Below, piece by piece: positions 36,708 through 46,540 of a stretch of 52,584 bases of DNA. The translations under genes were made by a program, and so were the position numbers. Position 1 is the first letter of the stretch; every line of letters begins with the position of its first letter. The stretch lies in the NCBI RefSeq assembly GCF_946886895.1, contig NZ_CAMPJO010000020.1, positions 1 to 52,584 on the forward strand. The letters are read 5' to 3'. This DNA is from an uncultured Marinobacter sp. Its GTDB lineage: Bacteria > Pseudomonadota > Gammaproteobacteria > Pseudomonadales > Oleiphilaceae. The notes below the pieces were generated by a model. It saw only the letters and a program-made list of their open reading frames with translations. It ran no database searches and had not been told where the DNA came from.

Positions 36708-38393
36708 TCAGGTCAGCGCCCGTTTTGCCTCTCCCGGTCGCTGCCGTGCCTGCCACTGGTCGTCCATCACCACGGGCACGTCAGAGGGTTGCAGGGGCTC
36801 CTTGCCCCGGATCAGATCGGCCGCCCGTTCCGCCACCATGATGGTGGGCGCATTCAGGTTGCCGTTGGGGATGGTCGGGAAGATGGACGAATCCACCACC
36901 CGCAGGTTTTTGATGCCGTGAACCCGGGTGTGCGGGTCCACCACCGCCCGTTCATCGGTGCCCATCTTGCAGGTGCAGGACGGGTGATAGGCGCTTTCCA
37001 CCGCCTGGCGGACAAAGGCGTCGATCTCCTCGTCGGTCTGGACCTCGGCACCAGGCTGGATTTCCGCGCCCCGGTACTCGTCCATGGCCGGCTGACTGAT
37101 GATTTCACGGGTCAGGCGCACACAGTCCCGGAAGCCTTCCCGGTCCGCTTCGTGCTGCAGGTAGTTAAAGCGGATAGTCGGCGCCTGTTTCGGGTCGGCC
37201 GACTGCACATGCACATAGCCCCGGCTTTTCGGCTTGTTGTGGCCGATGTGCAGTTGGAACCCGTCGCCGTTAAACGCTTCCTTGCCGTCATAGCGCATGG
37301 CCGCCGGCAGGAAGTGGTATTGCAGGTCTGGCCACTCGACCCCGGCCTTGGAGCGGATAAACCCGCAAGATTCGAAATGGTTGGTGGCACCCAGGCCGTC
37401 CTTGCGCAGAATCCAGCGCACGCCAATCTTGAGCTTGTTCCACCAGTCCAGCTTGCCGTTGAGGGAGACCGGCTTTTTGCAGCGGTACTGGAAGTAGAAC
37501 TCCAGATGGTCCTGCAGGTTTTCACCCACGCCCGGGAGCTCATGCTGTATCTCGATACCGGCGTTCTCCAGCACCTCGCGCTTGCCGATTCCGGAGAGCT
37601 GTAAAAGATGGGGGGAGCCGATGGAGCCGGCGGACAGCATCACTTCCTCCGCGGCTTTCGCCTCATGCACCTTACCGCCCTGCTCATAGCGCACTCCGGT
37701 GGCGGTTTTGCCGCTCAGCAACACCTTGTGTACCAGTGCGTGAGTCACCACGGTCAGGTTCGGGCGCTCCATGGCGGGACGCAAATAGGCGTTGGCGGTA
37801 GACCAGCGACGACCGTTCTTCACGGTCATGTGCATGGCGCCAAAGCCTTCCTGCTGGGCGCCGTTGTAGTCGCCGGTCTCGAAATAGCCGGCATCCGAAC
37901 CCGCTTTGATGAAAGCCCCGTAGAGCGGGTTCTGCATGTTGTTGCCGTTGTTCACACCCAGCGGGCCCTGGTCGCCCCGGTAGTCATCGCCACCGAATGC
38001 CCAGGCTTCCGCCTTCTTGAAATACGGCAGCACGTTCCGGTAATGCCAGCCGGTCGCGCCTTCGGCCTCCCATTCGTCAAAGTCCCGGGCATGGCCACGA
38101 ACATAGACCATGCCGTTAATGGAGGAAGATCCACCCAGCACCTTGCCCCGGGGACAATGCATACGGCGGTTGTCCAGGAACGGCTCCGGCTCGGTTTCGA
38201 ACTGCCAGGCGTACTTTTTGGTGTTCATGGGAATGGAGAGGGCGGTCGGCATCTGGATGAAGATGCTCTTGTCGCTGCCGCCGGTTTCCAGCAGCAGCAC
38301 CCGATGGCGTGCATCCTCGGTGAGGCGGTTGGCCAGTACGCAACCGGCGGAACCCGCGCCCACAATGATGTAGTCGTATCGGTTTTCTTTCAT
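36708..38393 (-). CDS. betA: Choline dehydrogenase
   Basis: A 561-aa GMC-family flavoprotein that oxidises choline to betaine aldehyde and can go on to glycine betaine. FAD motif [18 protein letters not shown] is at residues 9-26. GMC signatures [19 protein letters not shown] and [15 protein letters not shown] follow, and the catalytic His lies in [10 protein letters not shown]. Length matches BetA (about 556). It is membrane-associated in relatives. betB precedes it by 27 bases. Confidence 0.95.
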   Translation of the reverse strand: MKENRYDYIIVGAGSAGCVLANRLTEDARHRVLLLETGGSDKSIFIQMPTALSIPMNTKKYAWQFETEPEPFLDNRRMHCPRGKVLGGSSSINGMVYVRGHARDFDEWEAEGATGWHYRNVLPYFKKAEAWAFGGDDYRGDQGPLGVNNGNNMQNPLYGAFIKAGSDAGYFETGDYNGAQQEGFGAMHMTVKNGRRWSTANAYLRPAMERPNLTVVTHALVHKVLLSGKTATGVRYEQGGKVHEAKAAEEVMLSAGSIGSPHLLQLSGIGKREVLENAGIEIQHELPGVGENLQDHLEFYFQYRCKKPVSLNGKLDWWNKLKIGVRWILRKDGLGATNHFESCGFIRSKAGVEWPDLQYHFLPAAMRYDGKEAFNGDGFQLHIGHNKPKSRGYVHVQSADPKQAPTIRFNYLQHEADREGFRDCVRLTREIISQPAMDEYRGAEIQPGAEVQTDEEIDAFVRQAVESAYHPSCTCKMGTDERAVVDPHTRVHGIKNLRVVDSSIFPTIPNGNLNAPTIMVAERAADLIRGKEPLQPSDVPVVMDDQWQARQRPGEAKRALT

Positions 38394-38420
38394 ACGCGTT
38401 CTCCTGAGTGGCCTCTGGGA

Positions 38421-39890
38421 TTAAAACGGAGCATCGAGATCCTGCATCCCCACATACACCGATTTGATCTGGGTGTAGTGGGCAATGGTCTCGCGCCCGT
38501 TTTCGCGGCCGATGCCGGAGAGTTTGTAGCCACCGACCGGCATTTCCGCCGGGGAGGCGCCGTAGCTGTTGATCCAGCATATGCCGGCCTGGATCTGGTG
38601 AATCACCCGGTGCGCGCGGCGGATGTCGTTGGTGAACACGCCCGCTGCCAGCCCGGTGTCGGTGTTGTTGGCCCGGGCAATCACCTCGTCTTCACCAGCG
38701 AACGTGAGCACTGACATCACCGGCCCGAAAATCTCTTCCTTCACGATGGTCATATCATCGGTGCAGTCGGTGAAGATGGTGGGCTCGACAAAATAGCCGC
38801 CTTTGGAATCCTCGGGCTCGAAGGCCCGGCCGCCGTGGCTCAGGGTGGCGCCTTCGGAAAGGCCTTTGGCGATGTAATCCAGCACCAGACCCCGGTGTTT
38901 TTCAGAGATCAGGGCGCCGAAGTTGGTGTTCGGGTCCATCGGATCACCGGGCTTGATGTTCTTGCGGGTACGCTCCAGCAGTCGCTCCATGAAGCGCGGG
39001 TAGAGGTCTTCATGGACAAACACCCGGGTGCCGTTGGTGCAGATTTCACCCTGGGTGTAGAAGTTGCCGATCATGGCGGCGGAAATGGCATTCTCCAGGT
39101 CCGCGTCGTCAAAGATGATCAGCGGAGACTTGCCGCCCAGCTCCATGGTGACGTCCTTCAGGGTTGAGGCCGCAGCCGCCATTACCTTCTTGCCGGTGCC
39201 TACTTCGCCGGTGAAGGACACCTTGGCAATCTCCGGGTGATGGGTCAGCCACTGGCCGACTTCCGCGGCACCCTGCACCACGTTAAACACACCGGCAGGC
39301 ACACCGGCTTCCACAAAGATCTCCGCCAGCTTTACGGCCCCCATCGGGGTTTCTTCGGACGGCTTGAAAATCATGGCGTTACCGCAGGCCAGCGCCGGCG
39401 CCGACTTCCAGCAGGCAATCTGGATGGGGTAGTTCCAGGCGCCGATACCGGCACAGATACCCAGCGGTTCCCGGCGCGTGTAGTAGAAATCGCCACCCAG
39501 ATCCTGCTGACTGCCCTCGATGGAAGGCGCCAGGCCGGCAAAGAATTCAATGGCGTCGGTGCCGGTGACCACATCCACCGCTTCCGCTTCCTGCCAGGGC
39601 TTGCCGGTATCGCGCACTTCCACCGCAGCCAGTTCGTCATTCCGCTCTCTTAAAAGGGCCACGGCCCGGAGCAGAATCCGGTTGCGTTCTATGGCGGTCA
39701 TCGCCGACCACTCCGCAAAGCCGGTGCGGGCGCTCTCAACGGCCGCCTGCTGTACGGACTCATCGGCCACCTCCACTTCATAAATGGCCTGGCCGGTGGC
39801 GGGGTTTACCACGGGAAAGGTTTCGCCGGTGCTGTTGGCCAGGAAACGCCCATGGACAAAATTCTGAACAACAGGAAGAGATGCAGACAT
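38421..39890 (-). CDS. betB: Betaine aldehyde dehydrogenase
   Basis: A 489-aa NAD(P)-dependent aldehyde dehydrogenase making glycine betaine. The catalytic Glu is in [10 protein letters not shown] (near 252) and Cys in [11 protein letters not shown] (near 286). [20 protein letters not shown] is the N-terminal cofactor signature. Length equals BetB in E. coli (490). Middle gene of betI-betB-betA. Confidence 0.95.
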   Translation of the reverse strand: MSASLPVVQNFVHGRFLANSTGETFPVVNPATGQAIYEVEVADESVQQAAVESARTGFAEWSAMTAIERNRILLRAVALLRERNDELAAVEVRDTGKPWQEAEAVDVVTGTDAIEFFAGLAPSIEGSQQDLGGDFYYTRREPLGICAGIGAWNYPIQIACWKSAPALACGNAMIFKPSEETPMGAVKLAEIFVEAGVPAGVFNVVQGAAEVGQWLTHHPEIAKVSFTGEVGTGKKVMAAAASTLKDVTMELGGKSPLIIFDDADLENAISAAMIGNFYTQGEICTNGTRVFVHEDLYPRFMERLLERTRKNIKPGDPMDPNTNFGALISEKHRGLVLDYIAKGLSEGATLSHGGRAFEPEDSKGGYFVEPTIFTDCTDDMTIVKEEIFGPVMSVLTFAGEDEVIARANNTDTGLAAGVFTNDIRRAHRVIHQIQAGICWINSYGASPAEMPVGGYKLSGIGRENGRETIAHYTQIKSVYVGMQDLDAPF

Positions 39891-39952
39891 AGTCAGTAAT
39901 AACCTCGGTTCGGTGTCTTCAGGCCTCGTGGGCCGTTGGAATCTGGTGATGC

Positions 39953-40546
39953 TCAGGCCGTCGCCTGGGCCAGTGTCTCGTGGACAAATTTCTTGCAGAG
40001 CCGCTCGCCGGCTTCAAAACTCTCGGCCGGGTCCAGGCTGAGCGCACTGCGCAACCAGAAGCCATCAATCATCGCCGCCATTTGCCGGGCCGCTTCGGTC
40101 GCCGCGTCTGGCTCAAGCACCTGGGCAAAGGAATAACGCAGATTGCTGTATAGCCGCGCGTTGTTGATCTGTTGCAAACGCTTCAACCCCGGTTCATGCA
40201 TCGAACGGGCCCAGAAACTCAGCCAGGTTTTTGCCGCCAGGGCCGAGCGCTGAAACTCCGAGAAATTGGATTCGATGATGCAGCTCAGGCGTTGCTCCGG
40301 AGAGCCATCGGTCTTTGCCATGCGCTCCCGCAACTCGTTGCCCAGCTGATCCAGCAGGTAACGCAAGGCCGCTTCAATCAGCCCCTGCTTGCCCCCGAAA
40401 TAATGGCTGATGATGCCCGATGACATCCCCGCCCGCTTGCTGATGCTCACAATGGTGGTGTTCTGCATGCCCAGCTCGGCGATGGACATCATGGTGGCGT
40501 CGATCAGCTGCTGCTTACGGGTATCTTTCACTCCGACTTTCGGCAT
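39953..40546 (-). CDS. betI: Choline-responsive TetR repressor
   Basis: A 197-aa TetR repressor of the bet genes. The N-terminal helix-turn-helix [29 protein letters not shown]... is the BetI pattern (residues about 38-60), and the C-terminal FWLRSALS region matches too. In relatives choline releases it from the bet operator. First gene of the operon; the palindrome at 40577-40596 lies 31 bases upstream. Confidence 0.9.
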   Translation of the reverse strand: MPKVGVKDTRKQQLIDATMMSIAELGMQNTTIVSISKRAGMSSGIISHYFGGKQGLIEAALRYLLDQLGNELRERMAKTDGSPEQRLSCIIESNFSEFQRSALAAKTWLSFWARSMHEPGLKRLQQINNARLYSNLRYSFAQVLEPDAATEAARQMAAMIDGFWLRSALSLDPAESFEAGERLCKKFVHETLAQATA

Positions 40547-40576
40547 GGCGTGTCATTGTTTCCCGTTGGATTTTTG

Positions 40577-40596
40577 TTAATTGATCGTTCAATTAA
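40577..40596. promoter_or_regulatory. BetI-type operator
   Basis: TTAATTGA-TCGT-TCAATTAA is a perfect 8-base inverted repeat around TCGT, directly upstream of betI. It resembles the known ATTGAACGTTCAAT-like BetI site and gives autoregulation of the bet operon. Confidence 0.75.
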
Positions 40597-40760
40597 AATA
40601 AAGCGTACAGAAAAGATGACAGGGTTTCAATGTTAGTGGTCAAAATGTGAGCGGATATGGTCAGAGCGAGAGGCTGCGGAATTGTGAGGGCGATTGGCCT
40701 AACCGCTGTCCTGTTTGCGACTATGGGTCTAAGCTTTTGGATGAGACCAAGGAGGCCGTT

Positions 40761-40973
40761 ATGTTTGTGGCAGAACGATCCACCGGGCACCTGATAGAAG
40801 TGCTGGACACCCAGGCTTTGTTTGATCCTCACAAAAAACGCATCAAGGGCAGCCTGCAGTATGGTGAGGAGGCTCAGGATCCGGAATTCTATGACAAATC
40901 AGAGCTGGCCTTTCCCTCGGGGGAAGCCTTGCCGAAATGCTGGACCGATCCCAATTATCGCCTGAAAAGGTGA
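40761..40973 (+). CDS. Conserved small acidic protein, function unknown
   Basis: A 70-aa protein (MFVAERSTGHLIEVLDTQAL...). The start at 40761 has a clear GGAGG five bases upstream; the frame extends to 40647 but that part has no support. The sequence DPEFYDKSELAFPSGEALPK and CWTDPNYR looks conserved in style across gammaproteobacteria, but I know no function. No membrane segment or signal peptide. Confidence 0.6.
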   Translation: MFVAERSTGHLIEVLDTQALFDPHKKRIKGSLQYGEEAQDPEFYDKSELAFPSGEALPKCWTDPNYRLKR

Positions 40974-41019
40974 CCTGGCGTGTTGGATTAGCGCAGCGTT
41001 CCGACACCGGGCCGCCCGT

Positions 41020-42045
41020 TCAGCGGTCGCTGGCCAGCTCACGAAGATGGGCAAGCTCTTCCTCCCCGACGACCACCCCCTGCGCCAGGGCTTCCGCCCG
41101 TTGCTGGTAGCGTCGGTCTCCCGGCTGGCGGGCCTGGCCTGCCCAGCCCATTTCCTGCACCAGGGTTTCGGTGCGTTTGGCAAAGTCCCTGCCCGCGCCC
41201 CGGGAAGGGTCGATCACGATCACCAGTTCGCCCGTCCAGGGGGTTTTGGCGCCCGGATAGGGCGACCAGTCAAATTCGAAGGAGAAGTTCCCTCCGGTCA
41301 GGGCTGCCGCCAGCAACTCCACCATCATCGACAGGGCAGACCCTTTGTGGCCACCAAAGGGCAGCAGTGCCCCGCCATTGAGAACCTCCGCCGGATCGCA
41401 GGTGGGCTTGCCATCGGCGTCCACGCCGCAGCCTTCGGGCAAGCTCTCTCCCTGTCGCGCGGCGATTTGCACGTCCCCATGGGCCATGGCGCTGGTGGCC
41501 AGATCAAACACCAGGGGGTCGGCGCCCGCCCGGGGCGCGGCAAAGCTGATGGGGTTGGTGCCAAACAGTGGTTTGCTGCCCCCATGGGGCACCACGCAGG
41601 CCATACTGTTTACAAACGCCAGTGCCACCAGGCCTTCCTGGGCAAAGGGTTCGACATCTGGCCAGAGCGCGGCAAAGTGATGGGAGTTGCGGATGGCAAC
41701 CATGGCGATGCCGTTGGCCCGCGCTTTTCGGGTCACCAGATCCCGGGCGGCTTCCAGTGCCGGCTGGGCAAAGCCATTGCCGGCGTCCACTGCCACAAAC
41801 CCGGGCGCCAGATCCTCGACCGCGGGCACGGCCGTGCCGTTCACCCAGCCACTCTTGAGTGTCGACAGGTAGCCCGGAATACGAAACACCCCATGGCTCA
41901 TGGCACCGTCGCGCTGCGCGCTGGCGCAGTTGCGGGCGAGTACCCGGGCCACTCCAGGTGAGGTTCCGTGGCGTTCGAAAATCGCCGCCAACAGATCCTC
42001 CAGCGCGTTGTAGGGAATACGAGTCAATGCCGATGGGCTGGTCAT
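41020..42045 (-). CDS. Ldh/malate dehydrogenase-family reductase (DpkA-like)
   Basis: A 341-aa NAD(P)-dependent enzyme of the L-sulfolactate/malate dehydrogenase-like family. Catalytic His is in NSHHFAALWP, with DGAMSHGVFRIPGYL and PFGGHKGSALSMMVELLA as family signatures. Several members reduce delta1-pyrroline- or piperideine-2-carboxylate in hydroxyproline or D-lysine metabolism. The exact substrate is uncertain. It is a single gene. Confidence 0.8.
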   Translation of the reverse strand: MTSPSALTRIPYNALEDLLAAIFERHGTSPGVARVLARNCASAQRDGAMSHGVFRIPGYLSTLKSGWVNGTAVPAVEDLAPGFVAVDAGNGFAQPALEAARDLVTRKARANGIAMVAIRNSHHFAALWPDVEPFAQEGLVALAFVNSMACVVPHGGSKPLFGTNPISFAAPRAGADPLVFDLATSAMAHGDVQIAARQGESLPEGCGVDADGKPTCDPAEVLNGGALLPFGGHKGSALSMMVELLAAALTGGNFSFEFDWSPYPGAKTPWTGELVIVIDPSRGAGRDFAKRTETLVQEMGWAGQARQPGDRRYQQRAEALAQGVVVGEEELAHLRELASDR

Positions 42046-42174
42046 TCTTCACTCAGGTCGTTGGTGAATGCATCGCGGTGGGCCGCCGCGCGATCCAGGC
42101 GCGGGATGGAGACTCAGGCCTGATAGTGCAAGCATAGACACAAAATCCGCGAGACGACACTCCCTGGACGGGCA

Positions 42175-42924
42175 TTACTCCGGGTTGACCCAGCCTTCGG
42201 CAATCAGTTGTTGCTCACGTTGCGGTGCAATGATGTCTCCCGAGATCATCCGGTCCAGGGTATCGTCGAGTACCGAACCGCCGCTCGCGGTCTGGTAACC
42301 CGTGGCTGGGCTCACCGCTTCCGGCGCCAGCTCTACCCTGGCCACCCGCTCCCAGCCTGCCTCTGCGCTCCGGCAGGCAATGTTTTCCGAAGCCTGACCA
42401 CGGTCCATGCTCCCCTGTACCCGGAATTGCCGGCAGTAGTCGCCGGTTTGATTCCGGAACGTCAGGCGGGGTGTCAGGGTACGGCCGTCCGCCAGGTCCA
42501 CCGGTATACCACTGGGCGAGGTTTCCAGCGCCCGGGCCACCGTCTGCCACTGCTCGCCCGGAGCACCGGTAAACAGCTGAGCCACTCCCAGCGCCATCAC
42601 CAGCATGGCGGCCACCGCCAGCCCGGCGTGCGTGCGCAGGCCACGCTGCATGCCATGCCAGGCACGACGGATATTCACCACCTTGCCGGAGGCTCCGATG
42701 TCAGTCGTCTGCGCGTCTGACAGCAACCGGGCAACGGAGTCCGGCAACGGTCGGCTATCGATGGCCGAATAGTACCCGGCCAGTTGATCATCCACCGCCG
42801 CCAGCGCCGCCAACCGGTCAGCCAGTGCCGGATCCACCTGCACACGGGCCCGCACGGCCTGCATCTCCGGCTCCGGCAGCTCCGCATCCAGAAACGCGGA
42901 CAGGGTTTCGTCGGTGATCTTCAT
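42175..42924 (-). CDS. Transmembrane anti-sigma factor
   Basis: A 249-aa protein coupled to the ECF sigma gene by the four-base overlap ATGA. The N-terminal domain begins MKITDETLSAFLDAELPEPE, typical of anti-sigma domains, though the zinc HxxxCxxC motif is absent. A single membrane helix (AGLAVAAMLVMALGVAQLF, about residues 100-118) follows, then a periplasmic domain of about 130 residues. Release probably occurs by proteolysis or a periplasmic signal. The adjacent subtilase could take part; that is inference. Confidence 0.8.
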   Translation of the reverse strand: MKITDETLSAFLDAELPEPEMQAVRARVQVDPALADRLAALAAVDDQLAGYYSAIDSRPLPDSVARLLSDAQTTDIGASGKVVNIRRAWHGMQRGLRTHAGLAVAAMLVMALGVAQLFTGAPGEQWQTVARALETSPSGIPVDLADGRTLTPRLTFRNQTGDYCRQFRVQGSMDRGQASENIACRSAEAGWERVARVELAPEAVSPATGYQTASGGSVLDDTLDRMISGDIIAPQREQQLIAEGWVNPE

Positions 42925-43436
42925 GGCTGTGTCCTCGCAGGTTCATCTCTGTTCAGTGACTCACTCAGGGCGGCGCGCGCCCGGGCCAGACGACTCATGA
43001 CTGTCCCCTTCGGGATTTCCAGGGTCTCCGAAACATCCTGATAGGACATGCCCTGTACCGCGACCAGCGTAATGATTTCCCGCTGACCCTCGGGCAACTT
43101 CGCCAGGGCGGCATCCACCTGGCCCAGTTCAATCTGGCTGGTGGTGGCCCGCTCACCGTCCACAACCTGACCCTCGCTCAATTCCGGCTGCCCCGCCGCT
43201 TCCTGCCGAACCTTCCGGGCCCGGCACTCGTCTATCCAGAGGTTGCGGCACACGCGAAACGCCCATCGGTCCAGGCCAACACCCTCCGGTGGCGCTCGCC
43301 GAAGCAGTCGTTCCACGGTACCCTGCAACAGGTCGTCTGCCTCCGCCATGGCCCCGGTCAGGGAGTAGGCAAAGCGCCTGAGCCCGGGTAACAATGCCGT
43401 CAGTTGTTCATGCATAGCGCCATGTCTCGTCGTCAT
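42921..43436 (-). CDS. ECF sigma factor
   Basis: A 171-aa RpoE-like sigma factor. Region 2 is near residues 15-75 (LRRFAYSLTGAMAEADDLLQ, WAFRVCRNLWIDECRARK) and region 4 near 110-160 (LAKLPEGQREIITLVAVQGM, YQDVSETLEIPKGTVMSRL). ATG at 43436 is only six bases after a GGAAT-N16-CGTTTA promoter, so either the mRNA is leaderless or translation starts at ATG 43415. It is followed by its anti-sigma gene and divergent from a secreted subtilase. Confidence 0.9.
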   Translation of the reverse strand: MTTRHGAMHEQLTALLPGLRRFAYSLTGAMAEADDLLQGTVERLLRRAPPEGVGLDRWAFRVCRNLWIDECRARKVRQEAAGQPELSEGQVVDGERATTSQIELGQVDAALAKLPEGQREIITLVAVQGMSYQDVSETLEIPKGTVMSRLARARAALSESLNRDEPARTQP

Positions 43437-43442
43437 ACCCGG

Positions 43443-43469
43443 TAAACGAATGGAGATCGGTTTTATTCC
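43443..43469 (-). promoter_or_regulatory. ECF-type promoter of the sigma gene
   Basis: GGAAT (43469-43465), a 16-base spacer, and CGTTTA (43448-43443). The same signal with the same spacer occurs on the other strand for the subtilase and upstream of the exported Ala-rich protein. It implies autoregulation. Confidence 0.65.
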
Positions 43470-43478
43470 ACCGACTCG

Positions 43479-43505
43479 GGAATTTTTCTGGCACCGGGCC
43501 GTTTA
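43479..43505 (+). promoter_or_regulatory. ECF-type promoter of the subtilase gene
   Basis: GGAAT (43479-43483), 16-base spacer, CGTTTA (43500-43505). It ends six bases before the subtilase ATG at 43512, with no Shine-Dalgarno sequence between. Confidence 0.65.
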
Positions 43506-43511
43506 AACGGT

Positions 43512-44873
43512 ATGAGAGCAAACATCCTTATTCGCTACAGCACCCTGATTATCCTGGCCGGCGTGGCCATGATACCGACCACCCGGGCCGGAGGCACCAC
43601 CAGTCTGATGCAACCGGCTCTGGACACCATCCAGCGCCAGGTGCAGAACCGGGCCGAGCAGATGGTGGAACGGGCAGTCGAACGCCAGGCCACGCAAACC
43701 ATTCAGCAACAGCAGCTGCCGTCGCTTCCGCATGGCCCGGCCGAGCTGCCGGACCGGCTGCCCATACTGGCACCGGACGGGTCGGAAGCCTTTGCAGACG
43801 TGCGCGTGGAAAATGACTGGCGAGCCGTTGAACGGCAATGGCTGGTGATGGTGGACAGAACCGGGGCGGGCCCACTGCAACAGCCCGGCATTGAGATCAT
43901 CGACCGTACCGCTCTTCCCGCACTGGGGCTTGAGCTGGTGCGTTTCCGGGTGGACGCCGCCCTGGATTCCCGGGCAGCGCTGAAGCGCATCCTGCCGGCG
44001 TCGCTGGTGGAGCGCCTGGATCGCAACCATATCTACCGCCCCCAGGGCGACGATCCCACCGACCACCCGGGCCAGGGCGGCGCAGCGGGTGCCGCTTGTG
44101 ACCAGAGCCTGACCCTTGGCATGGTAGACACCGCCATACAAACCGGGCATCAGAGCCTGGCCGGCGCCCGCATCGTGCAGAAACACTTCCTGGCCGATAC
44201 CCCGCTGGCTGAGCCGTTTCGCCAACCGGAAGCGCACGGCACCGCCGTGGCCAGCCTGCTGGTGGGCCGCCTGCCGGAACGGGCCGTGGCCCCACTGCCA
44301 GAGGCCACACTGGTGAACGCTTCGGTTTTCTATGGCCGGCAACAACTGGCGTCCGGCGCCACCCTGATGCATCTGGTGAAAGCGCTGAACTGGCTGGTGT
44401 CCCGGAACGTGGACGTGATTAACATCAGTATGGCGGGGCCGGACAACCGGCTGCTGGCCACGGTCGTCCGGCGGGTATCGGAACAGGGCATACCGATGAT
44501 CGCGGCGGTGGGTAATCAGGGGCCGGCCGCACCGCCGCTGTATCCGGCCGCTTACCCGGGGGTTATTGGTGTCACCGCCGTGGACGGGGAGCACCGCATC
44601 TATCGCTGGGCCAACCGGGGCGAACAGGTCGCTTTTGCCGCACCGGGTGTGGATGTCACCGTCGCGGACAGCACCGGCGGTTTCCGGAGCCAGAGCGGCA
44701 CCTCCATGGCCACACCTCTGGTGGCCGCCCGCCTGGCCTGCGCCATGGCAGCGGCACCCGCGCCCCTGCCGGACCTGGTGCAACAGCTTGCCAGCCAGGC
44801 CGTGGATCTAGGCGAGGCGGGGAAGGATCCGGTGTTCGGCTACGGCCTGCTTGCTCCCGACCAACCGGAATGA
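43512..44873 (+). CDS. Secreted subtilisin-like serine protease (S8)
   Basis: A 453-aa protease. A signal peptide covers about residues 1-26 (LIRYSTLIILAGVAM). A helical Gln/Arg-rich region and a propeptide-like domain (about 27-195) follow. The catalytic triad is Asp206 in LGMVDTAIQ, His242 in EAHGTAVAS and Ser398 in SGTSMATP, with the oxyanion Asn335 in AAVGNQGP. It should act in the periplasm or outside. It is divergent from the ECF sigma gene with a matching promoter, so it belongs to that regulon. It may cleave the anti-sigma factor or the nearby surface proteins; this is inference. Confidence 0.85.
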   Translation: MRANILIRYSTLIILAGVAMIPTTRAGGTTSLMQPALDTIQRQVQNRAEQMVERAVERQATQTIQQQQLPSLPHGPAELPDRLPILAPDGSEAFADVRVENDWRAVERQWLVMVDRTGAGPLQQPGIEIIDRTALPALGLELVRFRVDAALDSRAALKRILPASLVERLDRNHIYRPQGDDPTDHPGQGGAAGAACDQSLTLGMVDTAIQTGHQSLAGARIVQKHFLADTPLAEPFRQPEAHGTAVASLLVGRLPERAVAPLPEATLVNASVFYGRQQLASGATLMHLVKALNWLVSRNVDVINISMAGPDNRLLATVVRRVSEQGIPMIAAVGNQGPAAPPLYPAAYPGVIGVTAVDGEHRIYRWANRGEQVAFAAPGVDVTVADSTGGFRSQSGTSMATPLVAARLACAMAAAPAPLPDLVQQLASQAVDLGEAGKDPVFGYGLLAPDQPE

Positions 44874-44877
44874 AATC

Positions 44878-45822
44878 CTAGAAATCGGCCCGCAGTGTCA
44901 GCGAGGCCACCGTCTTGTCGTAGTCGGCGGAGTCCAGCGTCGAGCGATAGTCTACTCGCTCAAGCTTCGCCTTGGTGGTCAGCCAGTCGGTCAGACCCAC
45001 GGCCCAGCTGACATCCGCGGTAACAATCCGGTCGGAACGTGGCTCGGAACTCGTCACCCCCGGGCCAAACACCGGAAATACCGGGTCCTCCGCTGACGAC
45101 ACGGGCTCATCGTAGTCACGGGCTTCATAACGCACACCGAGCTGGAGCGTGTTGTTGTGCCCGGACACGGAAAACCGGTGCTTGAGGCGGGAACGCCCGG
45201 CCACCATCCGGTAATCGTACGCGTCCGAGCTGGCATTTTCGTCGTCGCCGTCCAGGCCGAGCACGAACAGGGTCCGGCTCTGGTTATAGAAGAAAAAGCC
45301 GTCCAGGCTCACGCCCCGGGTGCGCGCATCCCGAGCCTCGCTCTGGTCAAATGACTTGCGTTTGCTGAGCAGGCTGGCCATCACATAGACATCATCGTCC
45401 ATCCGCTTCCCGACATAGAGGCTGCTCCGGTTGTAGTCAAGAAACGACCTGGATGCCAGAGTGGCGTAGGCATAGTAATGACTGGCACCCAGGGTGACTG
45501 AATCGATCTGATAACTGAGGTCCACCGAGGCCAGGTGGATGTCCTGATCAAACGATTCATAGGACTGATAGCGGCGTGACGTAAAGTCGTAAGTGCCGGT
45601 GAGCGTCAGGTTCTCCAGCGGCTGCCCGCTGGCCTCCGCGCCTGCGCCCACCACCAGCGCCTGATCACTCTTGCCAGAGGCCTGGTCCAGCTCGTTGACG
45701 GTCAGGTTACTGTCGTATTCGATGCCCGTCTCCACATGGCCACCCAGGGTCGCCGCCTGGGTGGCGACCGGCAGGACAAGCAGGGCACAGGCGACAAACG
45801 GTCCAACGTTCGTAGGTTGCAT
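44878..45822 (-). CDS. Outer-membrane beta-barrel protein
   Basis: A 314-aa protein with a signal peptide (about 1-23, ending ATQAA). Many alternating amphipathic strands follow (VETGIEYDSNLTV, LTLTGTYDFTSRRYQSY, HNNTLQLGVRYEARDYD), and the last residue is Phe (SLTLRADF), the usual barrel signature. It looks like the barrel part of surface-assembly or sugar-response type porins. Convergent with the subtilase gene (stop codons four bases apart) and downstream of the Ala-rich gene; the three probably form an envelope module. Confidence 0.75.
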   Translation of the reverse strand: MQPTNVGPFVACALLVLPVATQAATLGGHVETGIEYDSNLTVNELDQASGKSDQALVVGAGAEASGQPLENLTLTGTYDFTSRRYQSYESFDQDIHLASVDLSYQIDSVTLGASHYYAYATLASRSFLDYNRSSLYVGKRMDDDVYVMASLLSKRKSFDQSEARDARTRGVSLDGFFFYNQSRTLFVLGLDGDDENASSDAYDYRMVAGRSRLKHRFSVSGHNNTLQLGVRYEARDYDEPVSSAEDPVFPVFGPGVTSSEPRSDRIVTADVSWAVGLTDWLTTKAKLERVDYRSTLDSADYDKTVASLTLRADF

Positions 45823-45840
45823 GTTGCGACTTCTCCATCA

Positions 45841-45864
45841 AAAAAACCGGGCCTCTCGGCCCGG
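45841..45864 (-). terminator. Terminator of the Ala/Ser-rich protein gene
   Basis: Stem CCGGGCC / GGCCCGG around TCTC; six A residues on the plus strand supply the minus-strand U-run. It lies 20 bases past the stop at 45884, between this gene and the barrel gene. Read-through is possible. Confidence 0.8.
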
Positions 45865-45883
45865 CTGGTGAGTTTGTGGCAGT

Positions 45884-46504
45884 TTAAAGCAGACCACCCT
45901 GAACCGAATTGCGAACGGAGCCGTTCACGCTGTTGCGAACCTCCGATTGCACACTGTCGGAAATGGCGGTGCCGACATCCTGGCGAGCTTCCGCCTGAAT
46001 CTCGGCCTTCTGGGCCGCGTTCAGTTGGCCCCGGGTCTGCTCACCGCGCTCGGCAGCCTCGTCTCGGGCGGCCTGCGCCCGGGCACTGGCTTGGCCCTTC
46101 ACGCGGTTGCCGGTGGTAACGCCGGCTTCAACTGCCTGGCGACCGGTCTGGCGCGCCTGATCACGGACGCTGATAGCGGCCTCGCGGGCACTATCGCCCG
46201 TTGCCCGGGCTTTGGCAGCAACCGCTGCACCGGCTTCGCTGGCAGTCTCTGAATCCGCTCCGGCGCTGCCGCTTCCATTGGCGCTGTTAGCGGAAGATGC
46301 CCCGGTATTGCCTGACTCAGCGGAACCACCCGCAGACATCCGGGCTTCACCGCTGCCGTTGGCATTGGCATTGCGGCCATCGGCCTGGGCACTCATGCGA
46401 ACGTCGGTACTTGCGCTGGCATTGGCAGAGCCCGTGGTTTCCGCCGCATGGGCTGAAATCGCCAGAACGGAACAGATGGCAAGTGTCAGAGTACGTTTCA
46501 TCAT
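45884..46504 (-). CDS. Exported Ala/Ser/Asn/Gly-rich low-complexity protein
   Basis: A 206-aa protein with a signal peptide (ending AISAHAAE). Residues 21-90 are low complexity, rich in Ser, Ala, Gly and Asn (ANASASTDVRMSAQADGRNA). Residues 90-170 are helical and Arg/Ala/Glu-rich (AREAAISVRDQARQTGRQAV), resembling LEA-like or coiled segments. The C-terminus has near-repeats SVQSEVRNSVNGSVRNSVQG. There is no known family that I recognise. An ECF-type promoter at 46541-46567 ties it to the sigma factor at 42921. GGAGG precedes the ATG. Confidence 0.75.
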   Translation of the reverse strand: MMKRTLTLAICSVLAISAHAAETTGSANASASTDVRMSAQADGRNANANGSGEARMSAGGSAESGNTGASSANSANGSGSAGADSETASEAGAAVAAKARATGDSAREAAISVRDQARQTGRQAVEAGVTTGNRVKGQASARAQAARDEAAERGEQTRGQLNAAQKAEIQAEARQDVGTAISDSVQSEVRNSVNGSVRNSVQGGLL

Positions 46505-46540
46505 CGTTAATCCTCCAGGTTTTCCGTTGTGTTCACCCGG

